Shown here piece after piece: positions 16,110 to 24,757 of a stretch of 64,000 bases of DNA. The notes under the pieces are model-generated. The model was not told the DNA's origin. It searched no databases and worked only from the letters and a program-made list of their open reading frames with translations. Position numbers and translations under genes: made by a program. The DNA comes from Turneriella parva DSM 21527. Its GTDB lineage: Bacteria; Spirochaetota; Leptospiria; Turneriellales; Turneriellaceae. The stretch spans positions 2,046,001-2,110,000 of the forward strand of contig NC_018020.1 of NCBI RefSeq assembly GCF_000266885.1, written 5' to 3'. Each line of letters opens with the position of its first letter. The first letter of the stretch is position 1.

Positions 16110-16148
16110 GAAACTAACCTTGTGTGACATTGGGGATGCAGCAATTTT

Positions 16149-16781
16149 ATGAGAATAATCTTGTTCACGTTTGCTCTGACCTTACAGTTCATTATAATGG
16201 CGGCATGCAAGTCACAGCAAAAGCTCGAAGAAGAAAGAAATATTCTTGAAGTTTACGAATATGAGGCAGAAAAATTTCACCGGCTCTTAACGCAAATTCC
16301 GACTTTTGATGGATTCGATTTTCCCATCTGTAAACCTGAAGGTGCAGGTTGCTATGATGCGAATCCTTTCGGCACAGACGATCATTTAGGCGAAGACTGG
16401 AATGCCGGCCCAAACAATAAAGACCTGGGTAAACCGATTTACTCCATTGGCAATGGCGTCGTGGTTTATTCTCGTGATATTGGCAACGGTTGGGGGAAAG
16501 TATTGCGCGTAATTCACAGGGTGCAAACAGGTAATTCATTCGATTACATAGAAGCATTATATGCGCACTTCCATAAAATGGAACCTTCACTGGGTGATTT
16601 CTTAACACGAGGACAAAGAATCGGTACGATAGGTACGGCCGGCGGATCGTATGAAGCCCACCTGCATCTGGAATTGCGATCAAGAATAGCGATGCCTATA
16701 GGTGGGGGGTACTCAGCGAATACTGCCGGATTTCTAGTGCCGAAGGTCTATATTAAACAGCATAGGCCGAAAAAGAACTGA
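16149..16781 (+). CDS. Cassette 7: M23-family peptidase lipoprotein
   Basis: The 210-residue protein has a signal peptide ending in a lipobox-like MAAC (Cys20), a short linker and an M23/LytM domain. Zinc-ligand patterns are visible: HLGEDWN (H-x3-D) near residue 80 and AHLHLEL (HxH) near residue 175, with GNGVVVYSRDIG and GTIGTAGG between. The catalytic-looking residues are kept, so it may cut peptidoglycan cross-links, unlike degenerate LytM activators. The gene starts 45 bp after the boundary box GTTGGGC. A cell-wall hydrolase as a cassette cargo is noteworthy; an anti-competitor or envelope-remodelling role is possible. Confidence 0.85.
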   Translation: MRIILFTFALTLQFIIMAACKSQQKLEEERNILEVYEYEAEKFHRLLTQIPTFDGFDFPICKPEGAGCYDANPFGTDDHLGEDWNAGPNNKDLGKPIYSIGNGVVVYSRDIGNGWGKVLRVIHRVQTGNSFDYIEALYAHFHKMEPSLGDFLTRGQRIGTIGTAGGSYEAHLHLELRSRIAMPIGGGYSANTAGFLVPKVYIKQHRPKKN

Positions 16782-17178
16782 GTTTAATGCTTTAAGATTA
16801 CTTTATTGTCCTTGCAACTCATGGTGAAGCCTTGAGTTTTTCGTAGCTCGACCGAAGACAGAGGGGGCAGGCACCCTTCAGAGCACGACTGCCAAGCGTT
16901 GATTACGAGCGCCCCGCAGGCGAAATGAAGACTGGCGGCCGAGCAAAATCCGATGCCAAAAGGCTTTACAGAGGGCTGGCTTTGTGCCGTTCGATGCAGC
17001 GATGAAAGGTCTTTTGGATGCGAGGCTTATCTTCATCTTCTCGGGCAGCGTTAATCTGGTATTTCGGAATGCTGGATGAATCACGGCCCGATACAAGCTA
17101 TATGAGAGGCAACAACGTCGAGATATTGCTTTCGCCTTAGACACAGTATTCTTAGCAAACCACAATCGTCCGCAGCAA
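16782..17178. other. Non-coding stretch with decayed cassette-end sequence
   Basis: No convincing gene lies here; a minus-strand open frame across it is cysteine/serine-rich and low quality. Short fragments resemble the attC-like elements: CCGAAGACAGAG near 16852, GGCAGGC near 16867 and GGCTTTACAG near 16968. No box complementary to GTTGGGC was found, so cassette 7 appears to have lost a functional 3' site. Confidence 0.5.
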
Positions 17179-17808
17179 ATGATTGAACAGGTCATTATCG
17201 ACGAATTTGAAGCACATTCAGAGGCTCGTTCATTTTCGTTCTGGGTGCTGCTGATCACCGCGGCAATCTGTGCAATTCTGGCTCTATCACTGCATGAGGC
17301 AATACAACTCGCATGGCACAGTGCGTTCTTTCTTGCATATATGTTTCAATTCGCTCTGGTCATCTGGGCAGTCGATCGATACCTGAGACAAGAAAGAATA
17401 TCCGAGTTCGTACAAAAATATACCAGAAGCCGAATATCCAAAACCATTGGCTTGCGCCGGCTTCATGAGACGCGCTCAGTGCTTGACAAACACTATAACC
17501 GTGACCGGCGATTTGGCTATCTGCTCGATTTTCTCGAGTTCTTGTTGAGCCCGAGCGATATGCTTTGGTTTAAGCTTTTGAAGTACGTATTGCTCATTGG
17601 CTCTGCCGTGATATTGCTGCCTTACGCATTTGTCGCGAACGCGCCCATAACGTACTTGACGGTTCTATCAGAAAGTGACGGCAACGCGATGGCGGGTTAC
17701 AGATCTTTCTTGTTTTCGATTCTGATTATCGGGTTCTTTTGGTTTGGTTTTTCTGTTATGGTCTGGTTAAGCATCGCCTGGTTTTACGGCGAGGGCCTGT
17801 TCGACTGA
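17179..17808 (+). CDS. Membrane protein, unknown, at right edge of island
   Basis: The 209-residue protein has about four transmembrane segments (roughly 20-38, 46-66, 133-153 and 172-200) and a charged central loop (RYLRQERISEFVQKY...RFGYLLDFLEF). I recognise no family. The ATG at 17179 follows a purine-poor leader. It may be the last cargo of the cassette island, since it lies between a decayed attC-like stretch and the 20-bp hairpin at 17819, but no box pair frames it. Function unknown. Confidence 0.7.
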   Translation: MIEQVIIDEFEAHSEARSFSFWVLLITAAICAILALSLHEAIQLAWHSAFFLAYMFQFALVIWAVDRYLRQERISEFVQKYTRSRISKTIGLRRLHETRSVLDKHYNRDRRFGYLLDFLEFLLSPSDMLWFKLLKYVLLIGSAVILLPYAFVANAPITYLTVLSESDGNAMAGYRSFLFSILIIGFFWFGFSVMVWLSIAWFYGEGLFD

Positions 17809-17818
17809 ACGCTTAAAC

Positions 17819-17861
17819 GCCGCATCTCCCGGATTCGCAAAGCGAATCCGGGAGATGCGGC
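17819..17861. terminator. Perfect 20-bp hairpin between convergent genes
   Basis: Two perfectly complementary 20-base arms (17819-17838 and 17842-17861) flank an AAA loop. It lies 11 bp after the island's last gene and 25 bp before the thiG stop. No U-tract follows on either side, so it may work as a bidirectional terminator or be a mobile hairpin. Its core GGATTCGC...GCGAATCC also occurs inside the cassette 5 element. Confidence 0.65.
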
Positions 17862-17886
17862 AACCCTCAAGTTGGGCTCGACGCCC

Positions 17887-18612
17887 TCATTGCGGGCTGC
17901 TAGCAGTCGCATACAGCTTCGCCGGTATTGCCCCCGCTAGAAATCCGGCACGGCCTGCTTTGACTGCATCGCGCATCGCCGCTGCCATGAGAACCGGGTC
18001 TTTGGCTTTTGCGATTGCGGTGTTGAGCAGAACTGCGTCGGCGCCGAGTTCCATCGCGCGTGCCGCGTGCGAGGGTGTGCCGATACCGGCGTCGACGATC
18101 ACCGGCAAACGCCCGCGCATCATCGTGAGCAAGATCGTGAGGTTCGCTTCGTTGGCGACACCGCGGCCGCTGCCGATAGGGCTCGCGGCGGGCATAATGC
18201 ATTCGGCACCCGCGTCGGCGAGACGGCGCGCCATCACCGGGTCGTCTGACGTGTAGACCATGAGGTAGAGATGCTTGCTGGCGGGGTCGGCTTTAATGAG
18301 TTCGACGGCTTTCAGCGTTTCAATCGGGTCGGGCAGCAGCGTCTGCACGTCGCCTGTGACTTCGATCTTGAGGTGCGTGTTGCCCATCGCGGCCGCGATT
18401 CGCGCCAGCCGCAGAGCGTCAGCGGCAAAGGCACAGCCCGCGGTGTTCGGTAGCAGGGTGATGTTTGTCGTGTCGACATGGTCGACCAGAGATGCAGAAC
18501 GGTTGCTGTCTCTGACCTCGATGCGGCGCAGCGCAACGGTCACCATCTGCGTTTCGGCGACGCGGTGGCATGCCTGCATAATTTCGAGGGTCGGATACCG
18601 GCCGGTACCCAC
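17887..18612 (-). CDS. thiG: Thiazole synthase ThiG, start uncertain
   Basis: ThiG builds the thiazole phosphate of thiamine from deoxyxylulose phosphate, dehydroglycine and ThiS thiocarboxylate. The TIM-barrel signature is clear: GTGRYPTLEIMQACHRV, VTVALRRIEV, ITLLPNTAGC, IKIEV-like strand with HLKIEVTGD, YTSDDPVMARRL, CIMPAASPIGSGRG and PVIVDAGIGTPSHAARAMELGADAVLLNTAIA. GTG at 18612 is the first standard start, but the in-frame sequence upstream still encodes the family's N-terminal strand (about SLNSRLIVGTGRYP) back to a stop near the rpoZ end, without ATG, GTG or TTG. The true start is probably upstream at a weak codon, coupled to rpoZ translation. No thiS or thiF gene is adjacent. Confidence 0.9.
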   Translation of the reverse strand: MGTGRYPTLEIMQACHRVAETQMVTVALRRIEVRDSNRSASLVDHVDTTNITLLPNTAGCAFAADALRLARIAAAMGNTHLKIEVTGDVQTLLPDPIETLKAVELIKADPASKHLYLMVYTSDDPVMARRLADAGAECIMPAASPIGSGRGVANEANLTILLTMMRGRLPVIVDAGIGTPSHAARAMELGADAVLLNTAIAKAKDPVLMAAAMRDAVKAGRAGFLAGAIPAKLYATASSPQ

Positions 18613-18671
18613 AATGAGGCGTGAATTAAGTGAAACGGGCCCGAGGGCTAAGGTATCAGAATCTGGAGATT

Positions 18672-18911
18672 TCAGTCGGTTTCGTTTTCGTCGTCATCAG
18701 CCACTGCAACCGCTTCTTTGCGGTCATAGCCAAATTTGACTTTTTCGTCGGCGAGCATGCTCAGCGTCTGAACAGAGCTTTTGCGGCGTTTGAGGCCTTT
18801 GGGCACGTCGAGCTTAAAAAGATGGTCTACGACATCGAAGCTGGCACAGGCAACCTCATATTTTTTGCTTTTCGCGAGGTAGAGTATTTTGGCAATTTCG
18901 ATGTCTTTCAT
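18672..18911 (-). CDS. rpoZ: RNA polymerase omega subunit
   Basis: The 79-residue protein fits omega by size and motif: an N-terminal MKDIEIAKILYLAKSKKYEVACASFDVVDHL-type helix region, then KGLKRRKSSVQTLSMLADEKVKFGY, and an acidic tail. Omega aids assembly and stability of the polymerase. It lies upstream of thiG with overlapping reading frames at its stop, so both are probably cotranscribed. It is divergent from the membrane phosphatase with 50 bp between starts. Confidence 0.85.
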   Translation of the reverse strand: MKDIEIAKILYLAKSKKYEVACASFDVVDHLFKLDVPKGLKRRKSSVQTLSMLADEKVKFGYDRKEAVAVADDDENETD

Positions 18912-18961
18912 GCGGGGGTACTCCCGCCAGCATTCATAGTTGAAACCAACTGTAAAGAAAA

Positions 18962-20413
18962 ATGAATAAGCCCACGACCAAAAAGCGCCTCATGAACCTG
19001 CTTTTTGGCGACCCCGAAGCCGAGGCGATGGGTATGGGGGGGGGCTTTGTGCTTTTTCCCCGGCGGTTGCCGCCCGACCTTGACGTTCTTTTCTTCGATG
19101 AATATATTCGCGCTCTGCGCATGCCCGTCATTTGGGTGACGATTCTCGTTTATGCGATCGTGCTCATCGGCATCTGCTATTACCAGTCGAAATTTGCCTA
19201 CCTGACGCAGTGGGCCGTGATTTCGGTTTTTATCGGTTTCGTGACGATACTCGATATCTACTTTTTTTGGGAACTCACCAAGAAATGGGGATATCAAAAC
19301 CAACTGACGCTATTGAACACTTTGCTCGGCCTGCTCGTGAGTTCGCTCGCCTGGGGCATCTTCATGTCGTGGGAGACCATGCCCGACCACTACATCGGCA
19401 TGATGACCACGATCATCGGTTCGATTCTTGGCGCAGCAGCGGTGATACTCTCTTATTCGCGCATCAGCTATCTGATTTTTATGTCGGGCCTTGTGGTGCC
19501 GGGCGTTATTTTTATGTTCACACATCAGGGCCCGTTCTATCTCTTTATGGGCCTTTTGTTCTGCGGCGGGTTCTTCTCATTCATTCTCATCAACATGATG
19601 GAGTATGCGAAGCAGCGCCAGCTCTTCGATGCGCGCCAGAAACTCGCGGTTTTTAATTCAGAACTCACACGCAAAGATGCCGAACTCGATCAAGAGCTGC
19701 TGTTTGCCTCGCACATTCAAATGGGAATATTTCCCGAACCACGGCTCACGATCAGCGAATATACCTTTCAGACGACGATTCTGCCGCTCGGTCGCATCTC
19801 GGGTGACTACTGCGATGTCGTGCAGCGCGGCGATATCACCTTCGCGCTTGTCGCCGATGCCTCGGGGCATGGCGTGCCGGCGGCGATGCTGACGATGGCG
19901 GCAAAAAACGTCTTCAGCAATGTGCTCACAGAAAAAATTTCACCTGCTGCTGCGCTGGCGCAGGCGAACCACGAAATTCTGAAAATGATCAAAACGCAAG
20001 ACTTCATGACCGGGTTCTTGCTGAAATTGTATCCGTCGGGTTTGGTGGAGTTTTCAAATGCCGCACACCCTTCGGCATTTTTTCAGACGCGCGCAGGTGA
20101 CATGCGCCTCTTAGACACTTCGGGCTTTATTCTCGGTGGGCTCGACGACGTCGATGCGCTGTACGAAAACGGCAGCGTACAGATGCGCCCGGGTGACCGG
20201 TTGTTTGCCTATACCGATGGCGTTACCGAATCAGCGAATGCGGCGAATCACTTCTACGGCGTCGATCGCCTCGAAAAAATGCTCCGCATCACCCGCGGCC
20301 TTGATCTCGGCCGTGTGACCACCCGCATCTTCTCAGATATGGTTTCGTTCGCTGAGGGTGTGCCGTTTCGCGACGACATCGCGATGATGGTGATCGAATA
20401 TAACCAGACTTAA
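18962..20413 (+). CDS. Membrane SpoIIE/PP2C-type serine phosphatase
   Basis: The 483-residue protein has six transmembrane segments (about residues 55-215), a short coiled coil (220-245) and a SpoIIE-type PP2C domain (about 250-480). Phosphatase motifs are present: ISGDYCDVV, LVADASGHGVPAAML, AHPSAFF, GDRLFAYTDGVTES and FRDDIAMMVIEY, keeping the metal-binding aspartates. Such phosphatases usually act on STAS anti-sigma antagonists; a STAS protein is encoded at 34328 in this window, but a link is not shown. Convergent with the following exported-protein gene with 7 bp between stops. Confidence 0.92.
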   Translation: MNKPTTKKRLMNLLFGDPEAEAMGMGGGFVLFPRRLPPDLDVLFFDEYIRALRMPVIWVTILVYAIVLIGICYYQSKFAYLTQWAVISVFIGFVTILDIYFFWELTKKWGYQNQLTLLNTLLGLLVSSLAWGIFMSWETMPDHYIGMMTTIIGSILGAAAVILSYSRISYLIFMSGLVVPGVIFMFTHQGPFYLFMGLLFCGGFFSFILINMMEYAKQRQLFDARQKLAVFNSELTRKDAELDQELLFASHIQMGIFPEPRLTISEYTFQTTILPLGRISGDYCDVVQRGDITFALVADASGHGVPAAMLTMAAKNVFSNVLTEKISPAAALAQANHEILKMIKTQDFMTGFLLKLYPSGLVEFSNAAHPSAFFQTRAGDMRLLDTSGFILGGLDDVDALYENGSVQMRPGDRLFAYTDGVTESANAANHFYGVDRLEKMLRITRGLDLGRVTTRIFSDMVSFAEGVPFRDDIAMMVIEYNQT

Positions 20414-20420
20414 CAGGTTC

Positions 20421-21644
20421 TTATTTCAGCAGCGCGATACCCTGCGGTAGTTGCAGAAAAACGCCATTGTTGGTTTTCACGATGCGTTCAACCGGCAGAT
20501 CGCGCCGGTGCAGCAGTAACCCGCGTTCGTCGGCAATGATAGCGTGGCCCGACCGGTGTGTGATAAGGCATGCGCTGCCGCCCGTGAGGCTGATCGTGGT
20601 GCTTTTCCAGACATCGGGTGAAAGTTCGGGGGCGGCCTGAACGCTGTCTTTAATTTCGAGCGCGCGCATCTCGGGCGGAGCCTTGGCGCCGCGCGAGATA
20701 AAGAGTTGCAGAAAACCTTCGGCGTTGGTCTGCACGAAGCATGTCGTCTGTGCAGTCAGCGCCACGGGAGATGCCGTGACCGTGCGCACCGCGAGCTCTG
20801 AGCTCGCAACTGTTTTGATGTCAGGTTCGACGCGCCGCATCGTCTCTTCGGCAGCAGCGCCCGCCGGCGCGTTCAGGGTAAACCGGGCGCGCAGCAAAAA
20901 GTCTTTTTGTACAGGCTGCTTTTCAACCGTGACGGTTTTTTCGACGATTGCCGCAAGTTCGCCCGTCGCGAAATCGCATGCGAGAGATTTCAGCGCATAA
21001 CCGAGTTTCGTGCGCATAAAGAGCCTGCGGTCGAAGTGTGCGACAATCACTTCGCCGTCGAGCGAACCGAGGCAGGCCTGCGCGGCAAGATCGGGGTTGT
21101 CGTCGAGCAAATAGTGCGTGAACAGCACTCCCTGAAAATCTGCCTGGGTCTTAAAATCAGGATTCATGAACGTCAGGCGTGAATGGTCGCCGGCGGCAGC
21201 CATGATGTAACGCCCGCGCGGCAACACATGCAAATAGTGGCTTTCGTCTTTTTCCCAGAGAAACTGGCCCTGCTCGTTAAACATGTAAACCTGCGAGCCG
21301 ATCTGGGGGTACCAGATGAAAAACGCGCCATTTTCTGCGCCGGTTATATATCCCTCTTTGTTTTCGAGAGATATTTTGCTGTCGTCAGCCTTGGTGAGCG
21401 TCTGCCCCGGTAGCTGCATGGTACGCACGAGTTCGCCGCGCTCGCTGAGAAGATGCGCGCTGTACTGGCCCGGAGACTTGCGCCGGAAGAAGACGCGGGC
21501 CGCCGTCGCTGCCGCGTTCGGCTCTGCGTCGAATGCGGTAACCGACTGCAGCTCGGGCAGCTGCACTTCACGCGTGGCCGAAACGGGAATCTGCCAGAAG
21601 ACCCAGACGGTAACGGCAACGGCGAACGCGAGCCGGGTAATCAT
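20421..21644 (-). CDS. Exported protein, possibly beta-propeller, unknown
   Basis: The 407-residue product has an N-terminal signal peptide (hydrophobic 5-22, cleavage likely after VSA) and a beta-rich body with repeated short strands such as GAFFIWYPQIGSQVYMFNEQGQFLWEKDE, suggesting WD/PQQ-like blades. I recognise no family or catalytic site. Its start overlaps the XPB stop by 4 bp (ATGA), so it is in the same operon as a DNA helicase, an odd pairing. It probably acts in the periplasm. Confidence 0.75.
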   Translation of the reverse strand: MITRLAFAVAVTVWVFWQIPVSATREVQLPELQSVTAFDAEPNAAATAARVFFRRKSPGQYSAHLLSERGELVRTMQLPGQTLTKADDSKISLENKEGYITGAENGAFFIWYPQIGSQVYMFNEQGQFLWEKDESHYLHVLPRGRYIMAAAGDHSRLTFMNPDFKTQADFQGVLFTHYLLDDNPDLAAQACLGSLDGEVIVAHFDRRLFMRTKLGYALKSLACDFATGELAAIVEKTVTVEKQPVQKDFLLRARFTLNAPAGAAAEETMRRVEPDIKTVASSELAVRTVTASPVALTAQTTCFVQTNAEGFLQLFISRGAKAPPEMRALEIKDSVQAAPELSPDVWKSTTISLTGGSACLITHRSGHAIIADERGLLLHRRDLPVERIVKTNNGVFLQLPQGIALLK

Positions 21645-23392
21645 TTTGCCGGGGCACCCTCGCGCAGTTCTTTCATCTTCTTCATGATCTCGACGTAAGT
21701 GCCGAACTTATCGCGGAAATCCTGGTACGAATAGATATAATATTCGTAACCCTGCTCGGTGAGAAACAGCTGGCGATTGCGGCAAAACTGTTCTTCGCTC
21801 GATTCGTTGGTGATGACAGAATAGAACAGCGCCTGATTGCCGTTGCCCTTCGGACGCAGCACGCGCCCGAGTCTCTGCGCCTCTTCTTGGCGGCTACCGA
21901 ATGTACCCGATATCTGAATCGCGACATTCGCGTCGGGCAGGTCGATCGAAAAGTTTGCCACTTTCGAAACCACGAGTGCCCTGATCTGTTTTGTGCGAAA
22001 AGCTTCGTAGAGGCGCGCGCGTTCGTCGAGCGGGGTTTTGCCCGTGATCAGCGGAATCTTGAAACGCGCCGAAACACGCTGCAGCTGGTCGAGGTATTGC
22101 CCGATCACGAGCACCTGATCGTCGCGGTGGTGGTAAAGCAGCGTGCCGATCACGCGCATTTTTTCAGGGTTCTCTGAAGAAAGCCGAAACTTTTCACGGT
22201 CGTCGGCTACCGAGTACATGCCGCGCATCAGTGAACGCAGAGGCGTGCGAATTTCGACGCAGCGCGCTTCGGCGATCCATTTTTTCTTTTCGAGTTCTTT
22301 CCACGGCACGTCGTATTTTTTCGGGCCGATCAGAGAAAACACGTCTTCTTCGAGACCGTCTTCGCGCACCAGGGTCGCGGTGAGGCCCAGCCGGCGCTTT
22401 GCCTGCAGTTCGCTCGTCATGCGAAAGACCGGCGCGGGCAACAAGTGCACCTCGTCATAGACGATAAAACCCCAGTTGTTCGACGAAAAGAGATGAAAGT
22501 GTGTGAAATCCCCACCCTTTTTTTTGCGGTGGGTGAGAATGTTGTAGGTCGCGATCGTGATCGGCTTAATTTCTTTTTTGTCACCCGAGTATTCGCCGAT
22601 TTCGCTTTCTTGAATCGTGGTCTTGTCGAGAATTTCGTTTTTCCACTGCCTGATCGAGAGTGTGTTCGTCACGAGAATCAGCGTCTGCGCACCGACGGCG
22701 TGCATGGCGCCAATGCCGACGATGGTTTTGCCGGCACCGCAGGGCAGCACCACCACACCCGAGCCACCTTCGACGCTGCCGTCGGCGTAGAAGGCCTTGA
22801 TCGAAGATTCTTGATAGTCGCGAATCACGAAATCATTGCCGCTGCCGAGTTTCGGGCGCAGTTCAAACTTGAAATCATTTCCCTTTTCGTAGCCCGCGAC
22901 GTCTTCAACGGGAAAGCCGATTTTGATGAGTGCCTGCTTGATGTGGCCGCGAAAGTCGGCCTTGACGTAAACTTCGTTTGGGTTCTTCGGGCCTTCGACG
23001 TAAGGCTGAACTTTCTTGTTGCGAATAACCTCGGCGATGTAGCGCGGGTCGGTCGATTTGAGTACGAGGTCGCCGCGGTCGTCGCGATCGAGTTTGAGTT
23101 TGCCATATCGCCCAATCTGCGTGTAGATGTCTGCGCTCACCGCCTGCGGCACAGGATATTTTGAATACTTGTAGAGCGTGTCGACGATCTGCTCTGCCTT
23201 GAGTTTAGACGCCGCCGCGTTCCAGAGAGAAAGCGGAGTGATGCGGTACGTGTGCAGATATTCGGGTGATTTTTCGAGTTCAGCAAACTTCGAAATTTCG
23301 CTGCGCGCGTTCTCAAACATTGGGTGGTCGACTTCTAGCAGCAGGGTCTTGTCTGACTGCACGATCAACGGTTTTTCATCTAAACTTGCCAT
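21641..23392 (-). CDS. XPB/Ercc3-type DNA repair helicase
   Basis: The 583-residue protein is a bacterial XPB-like superfamily 2 helicase. An N-terminal damage-recognition-like domain (about 1-170) precedes the ATPase core: IRDYQESSI, Walker A LPCGAGKT (near residue 222), DEVHLLPAP (DEVH box), LTATLVREDG with the XPB-type RED motif, and a second RecA fold ending with QEEAQRLGRVLRPK. It unwinds DNA with 3'-5' polarity in repair. Bacterial copies are found in a scattered set of phyla, spirochaetes included. It precedes the exported-protein gene in an operon. Confidence 0.93.
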   Translation of the reverse strand: MASLDEKPLIVQSDKTLLLEVDHPMFENARSEISKFAELEKSPEYLHTYRITPLSLWNAAASKLKAEQIVDTLYKYSKYPVPQAVSADIYTQIGRYGKLKLDRDDRGDLVLKSTDPRYIAEVIRNKKVQPYVEGPKNPNEVYVKADFRGHIKQALIKIGFPVEDVAGYEKGNDFKFELRPKLGSGNDFVIRDYQESSIKAFYADGSVEGGSGVVVLPCGAGKTIVGIGAMHAVGAQTLILVTNTLSIRQWKNEILDKTTIQESEIGEYSGDKKEIKPITIATYNILTHRKKKGGDFTHFHLFSSNNWGFIVYDEVHLLPAPVFRMTSELQAKRRLGLTATLVREDGLEEDVFSLIGPKKYDVPWKELEKKKWIAEARCVEIRTPLRSLMRGMYSVADDREKFRLSSENPEKMRVIGTLLYHHRDDQVLVIGQYLDQLQRVSARFKIPLITGKTPLDERARLYEAFRTKQIRALVVSKVANFSIDLPDANVAIQISGTFGSRQEEAQRLGRVLRPKGNGNQALFYSVITNESSEEQFCRNRQLFLTEQGYEYYIYSYQDFRDKFGTYVEIMKKMKELREGAPAK

Positions 23393-23610
23393 AAATCCTC
23401 TTGTGTGCCCTTCATGTCCCGAATGCGGCGAAACTGCGCGCGGTACGGGTAGCCAGCACTGTTATCAACCCTCAATATACACCGCCATCGTGGTCGCGAT
23501 GCGATTTTTGAGCATTGTTTTCAGGTCGCGTTGGCGAAATCGGGGCGGTATGGCCTTGAGATTAAAGACAGCCTGTAAAGGAGAATAAGATTCGCATTTT
23601 TTCGAAAATC

Positions 23611-24576
23611 TTACATTCCAAAACGAAGTGCAATCGACCTCCGAAAGTAGACCTCGGCTGGCGTCCGAAAATTCAGTCGCTTGCGTGGCCGATTATTCAG
23701 TAATTCGAGCGCCGCGTCAACCTGTTCCTGGTCGATTTCCCGAAAGTCCGTTCCCTTCGGAAATGGCTCGCGCAGCAGGCCGTTGGTGTTTTCGTTCGTT
23801 CCCCGCTGCCAGGGCGATCCTGGGTCGCAGAAATACACTCCGCAATTCAGCACCTGTTGCAGGTCCCGGTATCCGCTCATTTCTGTGCCGCGATCATAAA
23901 TCACACCCCGTAACAGAGAATTATCGACGTCTGCGAACAGGTCGCGTGCAGCCGCGTTGAACTGCTCAACGAGTTTGCGCTCGATTTTTGCCGCCTTGGT
24001 GTAGCGCGAATGTCTTTCGACAAAGGTTGCGATTTGTCCTGTGCCGATTTTTCCCTCCACCAAATCACCCTCCCAATAGCCAGGTTTTCGCCGCGTCAAA
24101 GCCTCGGCTGGCAGGTCGTGAATGCGTAAAAACCCTTTGTTTTCAGCCTCAATCCGCACTGTGCGCTTGTATGGTTTTCCCTTGCGGCGCAGGCAAAGGC
24201 GATAGAAATTCGATGTGGCGGATTTCTTACGGATATGATTATAGATCGTCTGCATGCAAACCCCGCCGAAGCGTTCAAGCCGCATACGCCCCGCGATCTG
24301 CTCCGGTGACAGCGTCGATTTGAGCGATGCGCCGATCTGTGACCAGAGTTCCGGGGTCACCTTTGCGGCGTTGGTATTCGTCTGGCGCCTGCGCGCTGCA
24401 TCTTTTGCGCAGCGGGCGCTGTAATGCCGCGGCATTGAATTGCGGCGGATTTCACGATAAATGGTGCTCGGGTGGCGCTTCAGGTCTCTGGCAATACGTC
24501 CGGCATGGCGGCCCTGCCTGAGGCTTTCTTCTATACACAGTCTTTCTTCATTGGATAGTTGAACGTAAGGTCGCAT
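23611..24576 (-). CDS. IS30-family transposase
   Basis: The 321-residue transposase has an N-terminal helix-turn-helix (LSNEERLCIEESLRQGRHAGRIARDLKRHPSTIYREIRRN) and a DDE catalytic domain: GYWEGDLVEGK, VIYDRGTEM and PGSPWQRGTNENTNGLLRE supply the D, D and E residues. It looks intact. ATG at 24576 is preferred to an upstream start that lies near the terminal repeat. The last codons run through the left inverted repeat, and the stop TAA comes from flanking DNA, so translation ends outside the element. Confidence 0.95.
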   Translation of the reverse strand: MRPYVQLSNEERLCIEESLRQGRHAGRIARDLKRHPSTIYREIRRNSMPRHYSARCAKDAARRRQTNTNAAKVTPELWSQIGASLKSTLSPEQIAGRMRLERFGGVCMQTIYNHIRKKSATSNFYRLCLRRKGKPYKRTVRIEAENKGFLRIHDLPAEALTRRKPGYWEGDLVEGKIGTGQIATFVERHSRYTKAAKIERKLVEQFNAAARDLFADVDNSLLRGVIYDRGTEMSGYRDLQQVLNCGVYFCDPGSPWQRGTNENTNGLLREPFPKGTDFREIDQEQVDAALELLNNRPRKRLNFRTPAEVYFRRSIALRFGM

Positions 24577-24667
24577 CCGGGGTCTCCGTGGTCGTATTTC
24601 GCAAATCAACCTCGAAACCCCGGCGCGGCCTTACACTACTTTATCCTATCGCACTTCGTTTTGGAAT
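23615..24667. mobile_element. IS30-family insertion sequence
   Basis: A 1053-bp element is bounded by 17-bp perfect inverted repeats, ATTCCAAAACGAAGTGC at 23615-23631 and its complement at 24651-24667. It encodes one transposase on the minus strand. A TAC trinucleotide flanks the left end and recurs one base outside the right repeat (24669-24671), which would be a 3-bp target duplication if the element includes one extra C at the right. It sits between the XPB gene and the outer-membrane barrel gene and does not visibly split a known gene. Confidence 0.9.
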
Positions 24668-24757
24668 CTACAAATTGCCGGGAATCTTCAGGCGAAACTG
24701 GCCATGCCTGCAAGCGAGTTAAACTTTTCGGCATGTCAAAATTTCTGATCTTGGGCC

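Noticed and set aside
16878-17258. Minus-strand open frame of about 126 codons after cassette 7
   Set aside because: Its composition is rich in Cys, Ser and Arg without a recognisable domain, and it overlaps the start of a better plus-strand gene.
10205-17808. Prophage or integrative conjugative element
   Set aside because: No phage structural genes, relaxase, conjugation genes or phage-type integrase are present, and no tRNA attachment site was seen.
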